Assembly: GCF_900104575.1 (NCBI RefSeq)
Contig: NZ_LT629731.1
Span: forward strand, 1,471,051-1,535,050
Source: Bacillus tuaregi
Lineage (GTDB): Bacteria; Bacillota; Bacilli; Bacillales; Cytobacillaceae
Direction: 5' to 3'
DNA: 64,000 bases
The first letter of the stretch is position 1. Every line of letters starts with the position of its first letter. The translations under genes and the position numbers were made by a program. Positions 59,440 through 64,000 of the stretch are shown here, piece after piece. Below the pieces are notes generated by a model. That model saw only the letters and a program-made list of their open reading frames with translations, was not told the DNA's origin and made no database searches.

Positions 59440-60057
59440 TTGCCTAGAACGAAGGAACAATTTGAGTCTATGAGAAAGGCAACAAAAGAAAAAATCCTTT
59501 CGGCAGCCATAAAGCTATTTGCAAAGAAGGGGTTCGCGGCCACAAGTGTAAACGATATAGCGGAAGAGGCAGAAATCAGCATCGGCCTCATGTATCGTCA
59601 TTACAAAAAGAAGGAAGATTTATTTAATGAACTGATTACCTTTGCTGCGGAAGGATTGGAGCAAATGACAAACCGGTTTAAACAGGATGCTTCTCCACTT
59701 GAACTGATGCGTCAATTTACATTGGATATCATAAAGGATCTCGAGAAGGATGATGAATTTGCTAATTTTCTTATGATTATGTATCAAGCTTCGACCATGA
59801 GCAATCCTTCCTCTCTCATACAATATTTGAATGAACAAAGTGAAGCGATGCTAAAACAAACGGCGATATTAATTGAAAACGGACAGGAGCTTGGTCAGTT
59901 TAAAAAAGGAAACGCAAGGGAGATGTCGCTTTATTTTTTTGCTTCCATCCAGGGGTTAGCGATGATGAAGCTTAGTATGAATGAAGCGTTCATAACACCA
60001 GGTTTGGATGTCCTAACAGGCTTCTTGTTAAAGGATGGTTATATCTTAACCAAATAA
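59440..60057 (+). CDS. TetR/AcrR family transcriptional regulator
   Basis: The protein has 205 residues. The TetR HTH lies at about 15-62 (KEKILSAAIKLFAKKGFAAT SVNDIAEEAEISIGLMYRHY). The C-terminal helical ligand domain is generic. The TTG at 59440 follows AGGAGGTG; an in-frame GTG at 59431 overlaps that site. It lies right after the GNAT gene. Repression of the GNAT gene or itself is plausible, but I see no clear palindrome. Confidence 0.9.
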   Translation: MPRTKEQFESMRKATKEKILSAAIKLFAKKGFAATSVNDIAEEAEISIGLMYRHYKKKEDLFNELITFAAEGLEQMTNRFKQDASPLELMRQFTLDIIKDLEKDDEFANFLMIMYQASTMSNPSSLIQYLNEQSEAMLKQTAILIENGQELGQFKKGNAREMSLYFFASIQGLAMMKLSMNEAFITPGLDVLTGFLLKDGYILTK

Positions 60058-60104
60058 CACCATTTTCCCCTTTCTTATATACACTTCCCTGAGCGAGCGC
60101 CATT

Positions 60105-60131
60105 CCAAAAGAAGAGTGCCCTTTCTTTTGG
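60105..60131 (+). terminator. Weak hairpin after the TetR gene
   Basis: CCAAAAGAA pairs with TTCTTTTGG across nine bases. There is no T run. Confidence 0.4.
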
Positions 60132-60210
60132 TCGGTTAGTGAGTCACACTTAGTGGGTTAATATGGTTTTTATGTTAAACTATATACTAGATTGTGAAGA
60201 AATGTACTCT

Positions 60211-60436
60211 TTTAACTTCATTCAGCAAATGCTTTTTGTACCGAAAGCTTGCGACAGGTACAGAAGTCCTCCCCTTCTACAAGCGGGGGATGAATGCAAA
60301 TGGTTCTTCGATTCAGTGGGGGTTCATACCCCGGCTGAATGAAGTTAAGCCTCCGGCGAGTCTTGCGATTTTTTTAAGGTAGTTTACCCGAGCGAGCTCA
60401 GGTAATCCGGACGCAAATTCGACGGGCGAATTTGAT
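60211..60436 (+). repeat. 225-bp structured repeat element, copy B (full length)
   Basis: It begins TTTAACTTCATTCAGC and ends GGGCGAATTTGAT. The left-end word and its inverted copy (GCTGAATGAAGTTAA at about 60333-60347) bound a folded domain of about 135 bases. A further 90 bases hold CTCCGGCGAG, CGAGCGAGCTC and AAATTCG/CGAATTT stems. The copy lies between the TetR and alcohol dehydrogenase genes. Confidence 0.85.
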
Positions 60437-60509
60437 TAATGGGTAGATTTCACTTCAATAAGGGATACTTGATTAGTGCTTCTAAAATCCATTGAAAAGG
60501 GGAAATGAC

Positions 60510-61715
60510 ATGTTAAATTTTACTTTAAACATTCCTACTAAGATTATCTTTGGAAAAGGCGAGGTAAATCGTACTGGAGAAATGGTTAAGGAGTACGCCA
60601 AAAAGGTACTGCTGGTTACAGGACGTTCGTCGACTAAAAAAACGGGGTCACTGGATAAGGTAACCAAGTCCCTACAGGAAGCTGGCGTTGATTATGTTCT
60701 GTTCGATCAGGTTGAGCCTAATCCACGTGCAGAAACTGTTGATCGAGGGGGACAAATCGCCCGTGATGAAAAATGCGAGCTGATTCTTGCGTTAGGTGGA
60801 GGCTCTGCTATGGATGCTGCTAAAGCCATTGCAACCGTAGCTGTTTCAGCAAGACCGATACATGAATACATACGCGGAAATAAAACTGGTCTTTGGAAGG
60901 AGCTGCTGCCGATTAAAGAGGCACTTCCCATTATGACGATTCCAACATTAGCGGCGACAGGATCTGAGGCTAATTCCACTGCAGTCATTACGAACTGGGA
61001 AACGAAGGAAAAATCAAGTATCGGAGGGCCAGGATTATTTCCTCGTGTAGCCATTCTTGATCCAGAATTAACTTATACCGTATCTGCCAGCTATACGGCA
61101 GACGGAGCGGTGGATATGTTCACCCATTTGTATGAAGCTTATATGACAGGTGATGAGAATGCGAACGTGCAGGATGAAATCACAGAAGGACTCATGCGCA
61201 ATGCGGTGAAATATGCCAAGACAGCGATTGATCAGCCAGAGGATTATAACGCCCGTGCCCATCTTCTATGGACGAGTACTCTCGCTTTAATTGGCATTGC
61301 TAATGCAGGAAGAGGAGGAAGCTTTCCAGTTCATCAAATTGAACATACATTGTCCGCGCATTATGATGTTTCACACGGACGCGGCCTGGCTGTTCTGACA
61401 CCTGCCTATTTCCGGCAAATTATCAAAAAAGACCGGCCACATCGACTTGCACGATTGGGCCGCGAGGTGTTTAATGTGACACTTGAGGATGATTCTGCAG
61501 CCTGTGATGCAACAATCGATGCCCTGGTCAGCTGGTATAAAGAAATAGGAACCTACGATTCATTGAAAAATCTCGGCGTGAAAAAAGAAGATTTGAAATT
61601 GATGGCAGAGGAAACCATTCGGATCTCAGGATTAGGTAAAGATTCGATAGCAGCTACACATCCTCTAACGGCTGAAGAGATTCTTCGCATGTATGAAGAG
61701 GTTTATGAATCATAA
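60510..61715 (+). CDS. Iron-containing alcohol dehydrogenase
   Basis: The protein has 401 residues. The NAD(P)-binding GGGSAMDAAKAIA motif (about 95-107) and the metal site with D, H and H residues (DGAVDMFTHLYEAY; FPVHQIEHTLSAHY; HGRGLAVLTPAYFR) identify a class III alcohol dehydrogenase of the butanol dehydrogenase (YugJ-like) group. It oxidises alcohols or reduces aldehydes using iron or zinc. The ATG at 60510 follows AAAGGGG. It stands alone, followed by a terminator. Confidence 0.93.
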   Translation: MLNFTLNIPTKIIFGKGEVNRTGEMVKEYAKKVLLVTGRSSTKKTGSLDKVTKSLQEAGVDYVLFDQVEPNPRAETVDRGGQIARDEKCELILALGGGSAMDAAKAIATVAVSARPIHEYIRGNKTGLWKELLPIKEALPIMTIPTLAATGSEANSTAVITNWETKEKSSIGGPGLFPRVAILDPELTYTVSASYTADGAVDMFTHLYEAYMTGDENANVQDEITEGLMRNAVKYAKTAIDQPEDYNARAHLLWTSTLALIGIANAGRGGSFPVHQIEHTLSAHYDVSHGRGLAVLTPAYFRQIIKKDRPHRLARLGREVFNVTLEDDSAACDATIDALVSWYKEIGTYDSLKNLGVKKEDLKLMAEETIRISGLGKDSIAATHPLTAEEILRMYEEVYES

Positions 61716-61761
61716 GACTGTCCCAGTGTGAAGACCTAGGACTTGATAATAACAAAAGGAA

Positions 61762-61788
61762 GGAGAGCAATAGTTGCTCTCTTTTTTT
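61762..61788 (+). terminator. Terminator of the alcohol dehydrogenase gene
   Basis: GAGAGCAA pairs with TTGCTCTC across three bases, followed by a T run. Confidence 0.88.
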
Positions 61789-61924
61789 GTTTATGAAACT
61801 CAGTTTAAGCGTTATCAACACGGGAACAAGAAGTGAAGAATCATGAAAGATAGGATTTTTGGATACGAACCAAGCCTTGATGACATAACATAATGTAGTT
61901 CTAATAAGTGAAGAAGGGGATATT

Positions 61925-62206
61925 ATGTGTCCACTTATTAATAGTAACGAGAATAATCCCAGTAATGGCAACAACTTTGCTGATATTCTACAATTCGTTG
62001 GACAGTGGTTCGTATCCACTGGTGATATTATCACGTTCATCGGGCAAGCGATTGCACTAGAACAAGATAGGCTCGATCGAATCCAAGAGGAAAATGACAA
62101 ACAACAGCAGGAATACAAACAAGAACAAATGCAGCAACAAATTGAACAGCTCCAGCAGCAGCTAAAACTTTTGCAAGAACAAATGAACAAACAGTCTAAT
62201 GAATAG
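61925..62206 (+). CDS. Small Gln-rich coiled-coil protein
   Basis: The protein has 93 residues. An Asn-rich start (NSNENNPSNGNN) and a central hydrophobic helix (FADILQFVGQWFVSTGDIIT FIGQ) are followed by a long Gln/Glu/Lys coiled coil (residues 48-90). I do not recognise a named family. The start follows GAAGGGGAT with good spacing, and codon use is normal. Similar short proteins with a membrane-active helix and Gln-rich coil are seen in bacilli. Confidence 0.75.
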   Translation: MCPLINSNENNPSNGNNFADILQFVGQWFVSTGDIITFIGQAIALEQDRLDRIQEENDKQQQEYKQEQMQQQIEQLQQQLKLLQEQMNKQSNE

Positions 62207-62291
62207 GGGAGTACTTATTCATACCATCAAAGCCCACTCAAAGGAACTACAATCATAACTGTTATTGAGAAGTATATAAGCTTCTCTTTTT

Positions 62292-62462
62292 TTTAACTTC
62301 ATTCAGCAAATGCTTTTTGTACCGAAAGCTTGCGACAGGTACAGAAGTCCTCCACTTCTACAAGTGGGGGATGAAGGCAAATGGTCCTTCGATTCAGTGG
62401 GGGTTCAAACCCCGGCTGAATGAAGTTAAGCCTCCGGCGGATGTCACGGATTTTTTAAAGGT
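62292..62462 (+). repeat. Structured repeat element, copy C (right end missing)
   Basis: It matches copies A and B from the left end TTTAACTTCATTCAGC through GGATTTTTT. The last 55 bases, including the CGAGCGAGCTC and AAATTCG stems, are absent. The gap 62463-62684 shows nothing else. Confidence 0.85.
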
Positions 62463-62687
62463 TATAAGTGCTGCCGAAAACGCCGCCACTTTAATCCGTT
62501 TTTCAATCTACTGTATATCACTAATCATATAATTCTATATACAGTATTACATACACGTATCGTTTTACTTGAAATTAGATTCCGGTAATCGATATATCTA
62601 TCCCAGTGTCTAAGTAAGTTCCCTAAATATCTTAAAGGCTAGTTAAACATGTAGTCTGATTTTACGAAAATTTGCCTATAAAAAGCC

Positions 62688-62736
62688 AAGCCTGATTTCT
62701 CATGTACAATGGGAAATCAGGCTTTTGTTATTTTTT
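62688..62736 (+). terminator. Terminator-like hairpin
   Basis: AAGCCTGATTTC and GAAATCAGGCTTTT form a 12-bp stem with a T-rich tail. No gene ends directly upstream, so it may close a longer transcript through copy C. Confidence 0.75.
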
Positions 62737-62916
62737 CACAGATTATAGAAGAGAATATAAAAATTGGCTATAGTCAAATGTAACTATTCTTAACATGGAT
62801 TTGAAACTGAATAAGCTCCGTAAAAGTTATCAATGAATAATGGAAATAAAAAACAGGTAAACCAGCGATGGCAACGGTTTCACAAACAAAATATTCTAAA
62901 AATTTAGTAAAAGTAG

Positions 62917-62944
62917 TTGATTACGAGCAAAATCGCTGTATAAT
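62917..62944 (+). promoter_or_regulatory. Sigma-A promoter of urtA
   Basis: TTGATT (62917-62922) and TATAAT (62939-62944) are 16 bases apart, about 100 bases before urtA. Confidence 0.75.
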
Positions 62945-62958
62945 AAAAATGTAATCTA

Positions 62959-62975
62959 TGTTAGGTTTCCTGACA
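62959..62975. promoter_or_regulatory. GlnR/TnrA binding site
   Basis: TGTTAGGTTTCCTGACA matches TGTNA-N7-TNACA exactly. It lies just downstream of the predicted start point, the usual place for a repressor site. Confidence 0.75.
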
Positions 62976-63045
62976 TTAAAAAGAAACTAAATCTTACAAT
63001 CATCAAGAATAGACAAAACTAAAATGATAAAAGGGGTGTTATGAC

Positions 63046-64000
63046 ATGAAAATGAAAAAAAGATGGCTGCTTTTCCTATTGGCAGTCCTCATGATGGCGG
63101 CTTGTGCACCAAATTCTAGTGAAACCACATCACAATCAAGCACGGGCAAAAGCACAATGAAGGTTGATGGTGACACAGTTAAGGTTGGAATCCTCCATTC
63201 ATTAAGTGGAACGATGGCAATAAGTGAGGTTTCCTTACGTGATGCTGAGCTCATGGCGATTGAAGAGATCAATGAGGCCGGAGGGGTACTAGGGAAAAAA
63301 ATCGAACCGGTTATTGAGGATGGAGCATCTGATTGGCCGACATATGCCGAAAAGGCACGTAAGCTTTTACAGGAGGATGGCGTAGCAACCGTGTTTGGCG
63401 GCTGGACTTCGGCCAGCCGGAAAGCGATGCTGCCGGTTTTTGAACAAAACAATGGCTTGCTTTGGTACCCGGTGCAATATGAGGGCATGGAGCAATCACC
63501 GAACATTTTCTACACAGGCGCAACCACTAACCAGCAAATCGTTCCTGCAGTTGATTGGTTACTTGAGAACGAAGGGAAGAAATTTTTCTTAATTGGTTCC
63601 GACTATGTATTCCCTAGAACGGCGAATCAAATCATTAATGCTCAGCTAAAAGAAAAAGGCGGGGAAGTGGTGGCTGAAGAATACACACCAATGGGTCACA
63701 CGGACTATAACACGTTAATCAGTAAAATTAAGTCTGCTAAGCCGGATGTAATCTTTAATACATTAAACGGTGACAGTAATGTAGCCTTCTTCAAGCAGCT
63801 GCAGGATGCAGGAATTACAGCTGAAGATATTCCGGTTCTTTCTGTCAGCGTCGCCGAGGAAGAAATTCGCGGGATTGGGGCAAATGTTCTTGAAGGGCAT
63901 TATGCAGCATGGAACTACTATCAAACAACAGAAACGCCTGAAAATACTAAATTCGTAGAAGCCTATAAAGCAGCATATGGGGAGAATCGAGTAACGGCTG
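63046..64000 (+). CDS. urtA: Urea ABC transporter substrate-binding protein UrtA (3' end beyond the window)
   Basis: At least 318 residues are visible. The signal peptide with lipobox (MMAACAP) anchors it outside the membrane. The mature part ([80 protein letters not shown]) fits UrtA, the binding protein of the high-affinity UrtABCDE urea importer. Start ATG follows AAAGGGGTG. The GlnR/TnrA box in its leader fits nitrogen control. The remaining urt genes are presumably beyond the right edge. Confidence 0.93.
   Translation, partial: MKMKKRWLLFLLAVLMMAACAPNSSETTSQSSTGKSTMKVDGDTVKVGILHSLSGTMAISEVSLRDAELMAIEEINEAGGVLGKKIEPVIEDGASDWPTYAEKARKLLQEDGVATVFGGWTSASRKAMLPVFEQNNGLLWYPVQYEGMEQSPNIFYTGATTNQQIVPAVDWLLENEGKKFFLIGSDYVFPRTANQIINAQLKEKGGEVVAEEYTPMGHTDYNTLISKIKSAKPDVIFNTLNGDSNVAFFKQLQDAGITAEDIPVLSVSVAEEEIRGIGANVLEGHYAAWNYYQTTETPENTKFVEAYKAAYGENRVTA

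Noticed and set aside
60320..60350. tRNA-like T-arm in the structured element
   Set aside because: Only the T-arm-like hairpin is present; no acceptor stem, D-arm or anticodon arm could be fitted. Not a tRNA.
60194..60382. Short open frames within repeat copies B and C
   Set aside because: The frames are not kept between copies (different ends and starts), while the hairpins are. So the element is not protein-coding.

Overview
The window looks like chromosome from a spore-forming, low-GC Bacillaceae species (Bacillus sensu lato, for example a Neobacillus/Mesobacillus-type organism). The evidence is strong AGGAGG-type ribosome binding sites with GTG/TTG starts, a GerA-type spore germination operon, a preQ1-I riboswitch, a GlnR/TnrA box, an SOS-like box and Bacillus-restricted DUF families. 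I see no rRNA, tRNA, CRISPR array, integrase or intact transposase.

Region 1 (1-21.3 kb) is an accessory island rich in candidate defence genes. It holds a NUDIX hydrolase beside a PLD-nuclease/SF2-helicase/DUF3427 protein, a two-gene overlapping module whose second gene resembles TumE-type (DUF6516) toxins, an HTH protein, an HNH nuclease, a HIT hydrolase, and a complete-looking minus-strand dptF-dptG-dptH phosphorothioation-dependent restriction cluster. A NERD-HRDC protein and a PD-(D/E)XK nuclease follow. No dnd modification gene is in the window, and dptH is split into two reading frames by an apparent one-base frameshift.

Region 2 (21.5-30.5 kb) has a YtrA-type GntR regulator with an ABC transporter and a small export protein behind a palindromic operator. 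It continues with a heptad-repeat coiled-coil gene behind a promoter with an SOS-like box, a DUF3895 protein, a FAH-family enzyme, a frameshifted DUF1801 gene, and the preQ1-riboswitch-controlled queC-queD-queE operon.

Region 3 (30.7-37.9 kb) contains a response regulator/ABC transporter/histidine kinase module of the lantibiotic-immunity type, a MerR regulator with a palindromic operator, and a rearranged patch. That patch holds a NUDIX gene and its broken duplicate, a truncated grpB-like gene and an isolated coaD-like gene.

Region 4 (37.9-44.8 kb) is a self-contained TRAP-TAXI uptake locus. A membrane permease and a lipoprotein binding protein sit behind a sigma-54 promoter, with a sigma-54 activator and a histidine kinase that carries its own extracellular solute-binding domain. 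It is bounded on one side by a 225-bp structured repeat and on the other by a short match to the end of that repeat.

Region 5 (45-64 kb) is mixed chromosome. It holds a membrane protein pair, an ArsR-type regulator with operators in its promoter, a VOC protein, VanZ, a gerB-gerA-gerC germination operon whose first gene lacks a normal start codon, a Mta-like MerR regulator, a TrmL-like methyltransferase lacking a conserved arginine, several small families, a decayed AI-2E-type permease, GNAT and TetR genes, an iron-containing alcohol dehydrogenase, and the start of urtA behind a GlnR/TnrA site.

Two repeat families cut across the window: about a dozen short palindromes built on GGTGCC/GGCACC or GGGACAG/CTGTCCC, and three copies (A, B, C) of a 225-bp multi-hairpin element at 44.5, 60.2 and 62.3 kb. 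All functional calls are from reading the sequence; no database search was run.
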